From positions 723,146-787,145 of the forward strand of contig NW_014575558.1 of assembly GCF_000708205.1 (NCBI RefSeq): a DNA stretch of 64,000 bases, in the 5' to 3' direction. The notes beneath the pieces were generated by a model, which worked only from the letters and a program-made list of their open reading frames with translations, ran no database searches and had not been told where the DNA came from. How positions within the stretch are numbered: position 1 is the first letter of the stretch; every line of letters begins with the position of its first letter. Shown here piece by piece: positions 53,952 to 63,747 of the stretch. A program made the translations under genes and the position numbers. The DNA is from Mixia osmundae IAM 14324. Its lineage: Eukaryota > Basidiomycota > Mixiomycetes > Mixiales > Mixiaceae.

Positions 53952-54526
53952 CGCTGGGGACGCCCACGCCGCGTCAAGACTATTGAGAACGCGCAGAAGA
54001 AATATCATGTAATCAATTCGCCCTGACGGCTCGAGGCTGTCGACCGGCAAACCGACAGATCTCCTCCAGCGCAGATAGCTCCATCTGCAGCCCCTTGGTG
54101 AGTATCACGAGCGCTACCGGCTTCACGTATCGAGCGAGGGCTGGCGAGGCCTCTGTCGGTCCCTCCTTGCCCGAGTACACTGTCTTATGCTCGCTCTTTT
54201 GCGCTTGCTTTCTTTCAGACTATTGCCTTTCCTTTGGCCCTGTACGTTCTAGGACAGACATCTGCGGTGCCCCTCGCAAGCTCTACCGTCGATACATACG
54301 TCCTTGCCGCCGTCTCTGTTCTCACCAAAAGCCGAGCATCTCTCCTTCACGATCAGGAACAGGTCAAACAGCGCACCACTCGAGGTCATCTCCCTTCCTT
54401 CTAGGTTCTGATCATGCTCTCATCCTTCTTGTTGCTTTCCTTCTAGATCCTCACTCGTTCTTGTGTCTCTGCCTCGAAGCCCAACAGCTGTTACCCTCGC
54501 GTCTGACAAGGCCAGGGACTGACACG
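53952..54526. other. Shared upstream region of ATG101 and the KH-domain gene
   Basis: The right two-thirds is strikingly rich in C and T (many CTTCCTT, TTCTTGTTG, CTTTCC runs), as in long leaders of highly translated fungal genes. The frame of the KH gene stays open through it, but codon content looks non-coding. No other gene is seen. Confidence 0.5.
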
Positions 54527-56219
54527 ATGACAGAGGAAAGCGCTCCGGTTGCCTCTACTTCTGCCGCCGAGGGAGAGATCTCAGCGCCGGCAGTCAAGAG
54601 ACAGAGATCCAACTCGCTCGCTGCTGCCAATACCGAGACAGAAGCGAAACGGCCCAACCTGTCCAATGACGAACTTACCGGGGCAACAGCGGTAGCGAGT
54701 ACAGCTACTGCTCCGCCCGCTACCACCGCGTCTGTTGCGATAGACGCTCCTCCTGCACCTGTCGCGGCAAGCAGTCCAGGTGAACTAGGCACGTCAGATC
54801 CTGCAGGCATTCGCAATGGCACAGATTCGGGCGCGCTCTCACCCCCACCTCCGCCCTCTGCGACTGGCTCGGGCGCTGCGATCGCGACGGCTGCCAATCC
54901 TCATGTCACTCTGCGTGCTCTGATTGTCACGCAAGACGCCAGCATCATCATTGGCAAGGGCGGTCAGTCGATCAAGGAAATTCGCGAAAAGGCTGGCGTC
55001 AAAGTCCTCGTGTCCGAATCGATCCCGAATAATCCAGAGCGTATCTTGAATGTTTCCGGTCTACTCGATGGCGTCTCAAAGGTGCGCTGGTATCATGACG
55101 CAGCGGCACGAGCTGATCATGATGCTGCGTCAAGGCCTTTGGTCTGATTGTTCGTCGCATCAATGACGAGCCCTTCGACGTGCCTTCTGTGCCTGGTTCA
55201 CGTGCAGTCACAATCAGGTGAGCGTCTATGGCGATGATTCATGCACACGAGCTGACAATCTTCTGACTTTGCCCGCAGATTCATTGTGCCGAATCATCGC
55301 ATGGGATCCATCATCGGCAAGCAAGGCGCAAAGATCAAGGAGATCCAAGACGCTAGCGGCGCTCGCCTGCAGGCTACCGAATCAATGCTTCCCGGCTCCA
55401 CAGAGGTAAGACCTGAAACTCCGCACGATGAAGCTTTGCTCAATGTGCAAGCTTCTGCAGCGCATTCTATCCATCTCAGGCGTAGCAGATGCCATCCACA
55501 TCGCGGTCTACTATACCGGAGCCATCCTTGCCGAGCATAGCGATCGTGCCGTCAACAACACGCCTTACCGTCCCGGTCTTCCTCCCACATCCTATGGTCC
55601 TCCGCCGCCCCGTCCTGGCTCTGGCCCGAGTGCAGGTGGCTACTATCCTCCCGCGCCACCCCATCACGATCCCTACCGTGTTGCAGCTCCCATGGTCAAT
55701 CCGACAGGTTATCACGATCCCTACCGTGGCATGGGTGGACCTCCTGCCGCTATGGCGCCTCCCCAACACGGCCAAGCTCCTCAGCAGCACTTCGCCGCCC
55801 CGCCTGTTCAGGGTATGCCTCCCGCACAAGCCCAAGCGACGACTTCCGCAATGCCCTTTGGACCGCCTCCCGTTGCTACTGGACCCGTCGGTCCCAACCA
55901 GACCCAGCAAGTCTATATCCCCAACGAGCTCGTCGGACCTATCATCGGCAAAGGTGGCTTGAAGATCAACGAGCTCCGCAACAACTCGGGCGCGCACATC
56001 AAGATCATGGAGCCCTCTGAAGGTGGTCTCAATCCCAACGGAGAGCGTCTTGTGAATGTGTCCGGTCAGCCTGCTAACATCCAGATGGCCGTACAAATGC
56101 TCTACCAACGTCTCGAGCAGGAAAAGGCAAAGTCAGTCTTCTGTGCGAGTCCCCAATGTCTTTTTCTGGCTGATCACGGGTGTGATAGCAAAATGAATCA
56201 GGGCTATAGCGGCTACTAG
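54527..56219 (+). CDS. Triple KH-domain RNA-binding protein (PCBP/Pbp2/Rnc1 type)
   Basis: Coding exons are 54527-55081, 55135-55217, 55279-55405, 55461-56132 and 56190-56219, giving 488 residues. An Ala/Ser/Pro-rich N-terminus (to residue 125) is followed by KH1 (SIIIGKGGQSIKEIREKAG), KH2 (GSIIGKQGAKIKEIQDASG) and, after a Pro/Gly/Tyr-rich linker, KH3 (GPIIGKGGLKINELRNNSG). All three GxxG loops are intact. The last intron is 57 nt without stops, so a retained form adding 19 residues is possible. Relatives bind C-rich mRNA elements and control stability or telomere-linked RNAs. Confidence 0.93.
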
Positions 56220-56356
56220 CTATTCTCATGACGACGTCTCGCAGCTGAGCAGTGTATCACGAGGTCTAGATTGTTCAGCAAATGAAAGCGATAGCTTGCT
56301 TAGCATCAGCAAAGCTCATTGCATGTCATCAATTTCCATGCTCGTCTAGTCATCAG

Positions 56357-57055
56357 CTAATGAACTGAAGCCACGAATTGCTGTGATCGAGAGTTAGCCT
56401 GGGCAAGACTGAACAAAGGTAACAAGGCATACCTGTTCGAGTTGCTTGACGGCAGCTTTGAACGCGTCGGTTTCCCTGTCGCAGTCTAGCGTCGTCTTGG
56501 GATTATTCCTGTGTCATTTGCAGTCTGTCTGAGCGACTGCAAGGCGACTCAGCGATAGGAGTCTCACCTGTAGCATTGAACGAGAGCAGTACGAGTCTTG
56601 CCGACCAAACTGTCAGGACCAGCAAGCTCATCCGTCCTCTGTCTCCGTCTCTCTACCTTTGCTCGCAGTACTTCCAGATCCCTCTCGAGCAACAGTGAGC
56701 TCTTCCCCTCTCCCTTCTCCGCCGACCCCCTGCTCTTGTCCAGATTCTCCTTCTCCAACGCCTGAGCAATCTGAGCCCTGATCTCACTCTCCTCGCTCTG
56801 TAGCCGCGTGAGCTCAGATTTGATGCGCTCCTGGATGTGAGAGTCGAGCGTCTGTTGGCGTTCTGAGCTGGGCGAGGCAGAGTCCTGCAAGTGGTTGATC
56901 AGACCCGGTGAGAACTGCGTTTTTGCTCTTTTTCAGCTTCAGCGGGCAAGGTGAGGAGTGAGTGGAGTGACCCTGATGGGCGTATCTGCGTTGGAGTAGA
57001 ACTGCTTCTCCTTGCCTTCTTCGACAACCTCTGCCTTTGAGCCCGAAGCGCCCAT
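56357..57055 (-). CDS. MIC19: MICOS complex subunit Mic19 (CHCHD3 type)
   Basis: Coding exons are 56357-56380, 56433-56508, 56568-56914 and 56972-57055, giving 176 residues. It starts MGASGSK, an N-myristoylation-type start as in Mic19, followed by ADTPIRFSPGLINHLQ, a coiled coil rich in Glu/Lys/Arg, and QCYRNNPKTTLDC, the single cysteine pair of the CHCH region. The partner pair expected in animal CHCHD3 (KxCV) is KAAV here. Mic19 sits on the inner mitochondrial membrane facing the intermembrane space and holds crista junctions with Mic60. The last coding exon is 24 nt. Confidence 0.85.
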
Positions 57056-57612
57056 CTTGCGAGTCGTCAAGCTGGCGAGTCTTCCTTGAGCAGGTACGCG
57101 CGCTTTCAGGAAGAGACTTGTGCATGCATGTTGGCGTGTACGTATCTACCCTTCTGACTCGCGCAGGCTCGCCATCCTTCTGTACATTCACACATCTGGC
57201 TGTCCTCCGCCTTGCTCTTCTCATCGCTGAATGCTCAAAGATGCTCAAGGGCCTCCATGCCATGGCTCGAAGCGATAAAGGCGGCTTTCTAGCAATCAAC
57301 CGATGGAGTGTGGTACGCACGCACGCGCAGCGACGATGTCAGCAGGGCGTCGTCGGTCTTGATAGCTTCTGCCAAGATGATCACCATACGACGATCGCGA
57401 GCGAGGCTTGCTGCGGTGACTTACCTGAGCAATTTCAGACGTACCAACAGACCATCATGGCTGCCTTGATAGGTTTGACGTCAGAACAAACATGCAATTG
57501 GTCATACGAGCAGCGCTCAAGAAGGCGGGTAAGTAGGGAAATGCTGAATAGGGATTGGCTCGCCACTGTCGTCTCGATGCATCAGAACAGAAACCATCGG
57601 AGGCTCGCAAGC
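57056..57612. other. Intergenic stretch upstream of MIC19
   Basis: A plus-strand frame runs through much of it, but it lies antisense to neighbouring exons at both ends and shows no domain or good start. I see no supported gene, RNA or repeat; it contains the MIC19 promoter. Confidence 0.45.
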
Positions 57613-58292
57613 TTACTCGAGCAGGACCACGGCGCCAAAGTCCATGATCGTGCTGCCAGCTCTGTATTTGACTCTGCCATAGCAACCCCTTTCAGCAATC
57701 ACTTTGGCGTGAGCAGGAGTCGACCCACGTCTTGCCATTGATGACAGTACCGCCGGGCGTCATGGAGAAGTAGATGTTCTTGTCCTGAGCATCTGGCGAA
57801 GGATCAAAGAAGATCTGGAAGTTCCATTGGGTGTGCTTATCGAGATTGACTGCGAGAAAGCATGAGTTCGTATCATAGCGACAGCAGACAAACTCACCGA
57901 GGTATTCCGTCGTCTTGGTATGGCCGGGTCGGGCGTCGATCAAGTGCGGCTCAACTCTGCCGTAGTTGCCAGTATGGACTATCGTTGATAGATCCACTCA
58001 GCCGAAAGCGATCGAATAGCATCGGCCGTCACGCACCATCAATGTAATCGAAGTTCTGCGAATCGGGATCATAGTTGATGCGAAAGTTGAGGTAAACCGT
58101 TGCTTCCGTATCGACCAGACCAGCCTGGATCCAGACTTCCCACGACTGAAGCCACTTGATGGTGCTATAGTCTGTACGCTCGGCAAGCTCGTTACCAAGG
58201 GTTGGAGCGACGCCGGAGACGGCAGGTGCAGCGAACGTCGTTCCGACCGTGCAAGCCACGGCGAGTGCTGAAAGAGCGGCGGTAAACTTCAT
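57613..58292 (-). CDS. Small secreted protein, family 3
   Basis: Coding exons are 57613-57673, 57729-57849, 57898-57978 and 58037-58292, giving 172 residues. A signal peptide (residues 1-22, ending TTFAAPA) precedes a mature chain with ERTDY, YLNFRINYDPDSQNF, VHTGNYGRVEP, DKNIYFSMTPGGTV and the end TIMDFGAVVLLE. Exon order and the motifs RTD, NYDP/NWDP, HTGN/YTDN, YFSM and GGT are shared with the gene at 61470. The last intron is inferred from its splice signals and the more plausible tail; without it the protein ends at 57692. Function unknown. Confidence 0.65.
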
Positions 58293-58565
58293 CTTGATGG
58301 CGAGGCGCGTAGCTTGCAAAGTACGTAGGTCGGGTAGACAGGCGGTATGTATCGACGCATGCAGCCACAAACACTGAGATGTTTCAGACTGCGGGGTGTC
58401 ATGCCACTCGTAACGAGGTTGTTGGCGGTGTGGAGTGCGACGCGTTTGCGCGCGTACACGCTGGTTGCCACCTCGACAGGTCGGCGATGAAATGCAGTCA
58501 TATTACCTTTTGCCTTCCATCCGCATCTTCCACTGAAAATCGCCACCAATAAGGTTCCAGCAGAC

Positions 58566-59023
58566 ATGATCACTCAAATTTCGATGCTTGCCTTGCTGCT
58601 CGCATCCGTCCTTGTCAGCCAAGCATACGATATTGGTTGTTTGCGCGAATGCCGGGTCAAGATGGACGTGTTTGGGCAGCATGACGAGCTTTTCACCAAC
58701 ACCAGTGTGTACATCAAGCCATCGAATCCCGGTATGTCGCTTTCGCGTATCGATGTGCCACATCTCATTCGTGCGCAGGCGCGATGCTCGACATCACCAA
58801 GTTTAAGCCTTGCACGGCTACAGCAGGCATGGTCTGCGTCACTGCTGACTCCCAGTGCGTCGTGGGAAGTCTTGCTGCCCAGAAGCTGACCATTGATGGC
58901 AGAGGCTTCAAAGCTGGCGTAGTTTATCACTTTGATAATGTCCACGAGCTTACCAACCCTACGCTCATGACGGACAGTCAGGGAGGTGATATGCTTTGTG
59001 AGCTTGCAATCGGTTGCCCCTAG
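58566..59023 (+). CDS. Small secreted protein, family 4, tandem copy 1
   Basis: Coding exons are 58566-58731, 58779-58854 and 58903-59023, giving 120 residues. A signal peptide (residues 1-20, ending VSQA) precedes YDIGCLRECRVKMDVFG, SVYIKPSNPG, MLDITKFKPCTATAGM, VVYHFDN, NPTLMTDS and CELAIGCP. The second intron is 48 nt and stop-free, so a form retaining it is readable; its position equals that in copies 2 and 3. Cysteines are conserved through the family. No known domain is recognised. Confidence 0.75.
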
Positions 59024-59461
59024 TCGCCCGTTCGTTGTAGACCGAGTACATACACCGGCCTGTGCGCGCGAGACCAAGCGTTTGCTACTGTCTCACCGCA
59101 TACCGCTATAGGTGTTGCGAGGCCATCTGATATGGGTTCTGATTCGTCTCAATATGCTGTTGCTGCGCTTTGAGAGCCTCGATGGACTGTGCCCAAAGAA
59201 CGATACCTTGTATAGAGCAACAGCACCAATTTCGAATTTGTCCACTGAGCATCAAGGGGAAGTATGTGCACAGGAAATTCCTGATCGTGCGCTTCGCAGT
59301 ATGCACGTTGCCTTTGGTGTTTTTGCAAGCACCTCCTTTGATTGCAGTAGTCAAGAGGAGCGGAGAAGTCTTGGTAAAGCGTTCAGTCATGGAAACTGAT
59401 TGAAGTGGACTATAGAGTGTCATGACACTCAGTGAGGTTGTAGACGTGGAACGTTGACTAA
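59024..59461. other. Intergenic stretch between tandem copy 1 and the MITE
   Basis: I see no supported gene here. Its right end is the TAA target duplication of the mobile element. Confidence 0.5.
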
Positions 59462-59490
59462 GGGCCCGTACGATTTCGAATGGTAAATTT
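59462..59490 (+). repeat. Left terminal inverted repeat of the MITE
   Basis: The first 21 bases are identical to the reverse complement of the right end; after a one-base difference the match continues for TAAATTT. Confidence 0.85.
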
Positions 59491-59989
59491 TTGTGGTATA
59501 GTAAAGTAAATTCTTGCTCACAGGCTACCTGAGAGCAAATTTGCCTCGAGAATTTACTTTACTATACTATTTTTTGAAATCGTACGCACGAGCAAAGTAA
59601 AAAGCAGAAGTATAGTAAATTGGGGCGGAGATGGCGCGGAGACGCACCGCACACCAGTCGCCTCCTCCACGNAGCAGTATCNACATGCTGTCGCATCGGG
59701 GNCCGAAGCTGCTAAGGGCAGCTGCTGTGCTTACTATTATCATTGGCGNAGCGCGCAGTGCTTGGCTCCGCCATTGACAGTCTGCAACCCAAGAAGAGAC
59801 GACAAAGGGATCAGATAGTAAATTTTACTCTTCGAAATTTCGACTAGCAAATTTGCACCACATCCGCCTGCTCGGCAGCGAGCCGCGATTTCCCCACAAA
59901 GAATTTACTTTACTATACTATTACCCATGCGCAAATCGTACGCAGTAGTAAATTTTCGTGTCGCAACATTTACATTTACATTTACTTTC

Positions 59990-60017
59990 AAATTTACATT
60001 CGAAATCGTACGGGCCC
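59990..60017 (-). repeat. Right terminal inverted repeat of the MITE
   Basis: Reverse complement of the left end, with a single extra base in the left copy as the only difference over 28-29 bases. Confidence 0.85.
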
Positions 60018-60150
60018 TAATCTGGCTAATCAACGCGCAACGCGTTTTGCCATCTCTACCAAAGTCATCCCTTGCGAGTCTGTTGCCCTCACTCTTTTTC
60101 ACTTCGCTCGAACCGTCGAATTGATCGAAAGTATACACAGTCAAGTAAAG

Positions 60151-60607
60151 ATGTTCGCCCAATTTTCAGTGCTCGCAACCCTGCTCGCTCTCGCTGGCAT
60201 CAGTCAGGCATACGACATCGGTTGCTTGCGCGAGTGCAAAGTCAAGATGGATGTGATTGGAGCGAACAACGAGCTCTACCCGGGTACCAGTGTGTATATC
60301 AAGCCATCCACTCCCGGTGTGTCCCATGCGCGTCCTTGATCAGTAGCACACCTAAAGTGCACATAGGCGCACTGCTCGATATCACCAAATTTCAACCGTG
60401 TACCGCCACACAAGGCATGGCTTGTCTTGCTCCCGAGTAAGATCTCAAAGTCTGCGGCGGGCAGGACTAATGACGGCTGGCAGAGGCGAAACAGTTGGCA
60501 CGGTATACCACTTCGATGACTTTAATTACTTCGGCAACCCTACTATCATGAAAGACAGTGAGGGTGGCAACATGAGTTGCGAGCTCGCAATCAGTTGCGA
60601 CAAGTGA
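60151..60607 (+). CDS. Small secreted protein, family 4, tandem copy 2
   Basis: Coding exons are 60151-60316, 60367-60436 and 60484-60607, giving 119 residues. Signal peptide to about residue 20 (GISQA), then YDIGCLRECKVKMDVIG, SVYIKPSTPG, LLDITKFQPCTATQGM, VYHFDDF, NPTIMKDSEGGNMSCELAI. Very close to copy 3 and more distant from copy 1. About 70 bp before the ATG, the phrase TCTGTTGCCCTCA recurs before copy 3, so the promoter was duplicated too. Confidence 0.8.
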
Positions 60608-60869
60608 GCTGTCTGTTGTAGCGCAAGTGCATGGACCTGCCTGTATACATCGCAAGGTAGCCAGTACCGAAAGGTTTGAAAAGGCGTGCAGTCATGGTAA
60701 TTGGTTGCATTCAAGTGTTGCACGGATCAGACGTCGAACGTTGAATCATCGACGCGCAATGTGTTGCCATCTCTTCCAAGGTCATCCCTTCCGAGTCTGT
60801 TGCCCTCATTCTCTTCAATTCTTCGCTCGAATCGTTAAGTCTATCGAAAGTAGACACAGTCAAGCAAAG

Positions 60870-61325
60870 ATGTTCGCTCAGGTTTCAGTGCTCGCAACGC
60901 TGCTCGCTCTCGCTGGCATCAGTCAGGCATACGACATCGGTTGCTTGCGCGAATGCAAAGTCAAGATGGACGTGCTTCAATTTGACAACAAGCTTTACAA
61001 GGGTAACAGTGTGTATATCAAGGCATCGACTCCCGGTATGTGCCCTACGCCTTCTTAGGCCACACAGCTGAGATCGAGTGCAGGCGCACTGCTCGATATC
61101 ACCAAGTTCCAGCCTTGTACTGCCACAGCAGGCATGGCATGTCTCCTTCCCGAGTAAGATCTCACGCGCCTGTGGCGAATGAGACTAACGATTGCTGGCA
61201 GAGGCGAGAAAGTCGGCGCGGTTTACCACTTCGATGACCTTACAAACTTCAGCAACCCTACTCTCATGGCAGACAGTGAGGGTGGCAACATGAGTTGCGA
61301 GCTCGCAATCAGTTGTGACAAGTGA
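60870..61325 (+). CDS. Small secreted protein, family 4, tandem copy 3
   Basis: Coding exons are 60870-61035, 61084-61153 and 61202-61325, giving 119 residues. Same architecture as copy 2, with identical signal peptide tail and intron positions; differences cluster in the loop after KMDV (LQFDNKLYKGN) and in exon 3 (KVGAVYHFDDL). The pattern fits a recent duplication of copy 2 with some change in the exposed loop. Confidence 0.8.
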
Positions 61326-61469
61326 GCTGTTTGTTGTAGCGCAGGTGCATTTGATTGCCTGTATACATCGCAAGGTAACCAGCGTCAAGTTTTTGGGCTG
61401 GTAGGCCAATTGGAATGTCGTTACCCCTGCGTGTCCCGTTAGATTGAGTAGCTTACGCGAGCGTACAAA

Positions 61470-62160
61470 TTACACATCGTCTTTGCATGTACCACCAAAG
61501 TTGTAGCCTGCCGCAGGGCTAGTGGTCACGCTGTGAGGGACATGTTTGTTAGTCAAAGGGGCCGAGAGTAAACTATGCAACGTACGTGCCGCCATAGATG
61601 CTCGTCGTCGTCTCCGCCATGCTGAAATAAAGGCTGGTATCGTCCGCTCCCTCTTCGGCATAGTATATGATCTGCTGGCAGGTAAGCGACGGATTACATG
61701 TGCGCTTGACAAACCGAGAAATCCCAGAGCCAATGGCCTTTGCGTTTTGCTACGTGTAACCGCATGAGCCTATGACTGTTGACAAAGCGATCCTACTTAC
61801 CTCTGAAGTTAGTCGTACGAGCATTACTGACCTGCTTGCCCGTGTCCAGAAATGGCGTGACTGTACCGAGATTGTCGGTATAGACTACAATCTTGCTCAG
61901 AACGCCAGCAGGATTGTGTGGTCGCTCTCACCCCAGATCTGGAAAAATTTGCGCTGCTGAGGGTCCCAGTTGAGTTCGAAATCCAGGTGAGCAACAACGG
62001 GTGTGTTGCTGAGAGCAGCGGCGAGGGTACAGTGGCGATTGGTCAACCAATCCGTGCGTTTTGTCAATCTTGCTATGCCGCCGACTTGCGCGCCGCGTGT
62101 TGCAGCGATAGCCTGAGCAATACAAGCCATCAACAGACGACCGGAACGAGCGAGTCTCAT
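61470..62160 (-). CDS. Small secreted protein, family 3
   Basis: Coding exons are 61470-61530, 61586-61737, 61832-61884 and 61932-62160, giving 164 residues. The N-terminus has a weak signal-like segment (LLMACIAQAIA). Then come KRTDW, LDFELNWDPQQRKFF, VYTDNLGTV, YYAEEGADDTSLYFSM, YGGT and GGTCKDDV, parallel to the gene at 57613. The intron 61738-61831 would be 94 nt, twice the local norm; a strong-looking GTAAGT inside it suggests my junction may be wrong or that the transcript varies. Function unknown. Confidence 0.55.
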
Positions 62161-62522
62161 CCTGGTGTGTTGTTGGCGAGACAAAGACAGACAAAGGCGG
62201 ACAATTGTGCTGCGCTGTGCAGAAACAATTGGAGGAGTACATGAGACAGAATTGTATGGAACTGGAACGAAGAACGCATTATGTCCAATGCTTGCCGGTA
62301 TTTGTTTTACACCGGTGAAGCGAATGTTGGGCGCAATCGCGCACTCGCATGTCGCGCCTCATGGTGACATCTAAAGAAGATCGAAGATCTGAACTGGCTT
62401 AAGTCTCAGATAGAAGGCTTCTACGCTGCATACTAGCATCATGCAGACAAGAACTGAAGTTGCGAAGGCAAATTTGCATGCAAGTCTTCACATCTGAGCA
62501 ACAGAGTGTCACGACGACCTGC
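62161..62522. other. Intergenic stretch
   Basis: Separates two minus-strand secreted-protein genes. No gene, RNA or repeat is seen. Confidence 0.5.
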
Positions 62523-63111
62523 TCACATGGCCTTCAAAGACGATCATCAGCCATGCAGAAAGTATGGTATGAATGTGCTTACAGGAATGGTGACCTTGTT
62601 CTTCTGATCAGTGTCGCTACTGCACTGAAATCCGAACGAGGGCGCATTAGGTGGAGAGATATTGTCGACAGTCATCGCAGCGATTGCCACTCCTTCGATA
62701 TCGCCATCATCGGCCACGTGGAGTGCAAGCGCGACCTGCCAATTGCCCCCGTCGAGGTAGAAATTGCCATTCTTAAGCGAATTGCCGATAACGACAGGGG
62801 GTTCGTAAGTCACAGACTTCAAGCCACCATTAGGCTTGACGCTGTACTTGTGCGACTTCCAAACAAGATCGAAGCCACCACCGACGACTTTGCCAGCTTC
62901 GTATTCACTCTACGCGAGTCCGAATGCGTCAGCGTGGAAGCTGCGGTACTATGAGTGTACTTGCCTGGAAGCCACACCACGTGTAAGGACCAGTGTGGCG
63001 GCGTTCGAGCGTGTTGGCATCGCGGGCTTCAATGCTTGCACCCAAGCTGAGCGTAGCAAGACAGAGAGCGAGAGCGGCAGGTATCATGGTCTTGAGAGAT
63101 TTGCTGAACAT
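62523..63111 (-). CDS. Small secreted protein, family 2 (FGFQC type)
   Basis: Coding exons are 62523-62531, 62583-62909 and 62965-63111, giving 160 residues. Signal peptide (residues 1-24, ALALCLATLSLGA), a possible dibasic site (LERR), then TWCGFQ, GGFDLVWKSHKYSV, NFYLDGGNWQVAL, GVAIAAMTVDN, SFGFQCSSD and KVTIP. The first intron (62910-62964) begins GCAAGT after CAG, a perfect donor apart from C for T. The last coding exon would be only three codons including stop; without that intron the protein ends at 62547. Its closest relative is the gene at 63748. Confidence 0.7.
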
Positions 63112-63747
63112 GGTTGCACTGATTAGTCGAAGATGGTAAAGTCTGATGGTGAGTTGGGAGAAGCCAGAGCGCGCGGAGTCATTCCATCCCGAAACACTTT
63201 GCACAGCTCTGTCGTGTAATTGAGACTTCGCCGCGCATGTCGCAGCTCTGTTTGCTTCCGTAGAGCACTCGGACTTGAGTGAGCGTTTTGCAGACCAAAC
63301 GGCGTCACAAAAGATTTGGATCCGCGCATGTCCGCGGTCTCGTTGGATTCGGTGCCGAGAAAGCTCGAAATGCACACGGTGCGAAGAGCAGATGTGAGCG
63401 TATGTCCTGCGAGCTGTGCCGAATGTCGCTCATCACAGTGCCGGATAGCTGAAACCGACATCCAATCAATCCCTGCAGACGATGGAAAGGCGAGACTCTC
63501 AGGACAAACGGCTCAGGGCATACTTTGCATGCGAAGCCTCGCAGATGATCCCTTTGAGATCGAGAGGAAGCGCGACCTTTGGCGAGTTTTCTTGATCAGC
63601 GAGCGAGCGAAGAGTGCAGCTGCAGGGAACGCGCGCGCGCGCGCGCGGAGTATAGCCGGAGCGGGAAATTCCGGCAGATGCATGAGTAGCATTAGAAGCC
63701 AAGATACAGGTTTATGATCTCAGACTGCCAGTACTTGCTCCGTCTGT
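63112..63747. other. Intergenic stretch between tandem family-2 genes
   Basis: Promoter of the gene starting at 63111 and 3' flank of the gene ending at 63748. It contains an 18-nt alternating CG tract (63630-63647). No gene is seen. Confidence 0.5.
63630..63647. repeat. Alternating (CG)9 tract
   Basis: Eighteen bases of strictly alternating C and G, able to adopt Z-DNA and prone to slippage. Confidence 0.9.

Larger units (their letters stand above)
59462..60017. mobile_element. PIF/Harbinger (Tourist)-like MITE, 556 bp, non-coding
   Basis: Both ends carry the same inverted sequence starting GGGCCCGTACGATTTCGAAT, and the flanks are a 3-bp TAA on each side (59459-59461 and 60018-60020). TAA/TTA duplications with GGGCC-type ends are the hallmark of PIF/Harbinger elements. 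There is no transposase gene. The two arms are AT-rich and full of repeats built from ATAGTAAAGTAAATTC and its complement, so each arm can fold back; the GC-richer centre holds four ambiguous bases. It sits 134 bp upstream of the ATG of tandem copy 2. Confidence 0.8.

Noticed and set aside
14304-56189. Several introns that are multiples of three without stops (14304, 43408, 44538, 50637, 56133)
   Set aside because: Considered as a sign of programmed intron retention, but with about 95-100 introns near 50 nt about this many are expected by chance.
57037-57741. Open plus-strand frame of 234 codons
   Set aside because: It lies antisense to exons of MIC19 and of the secreted gene at 57613, has no domain or codon pattern, and both antisense genes are well supported.
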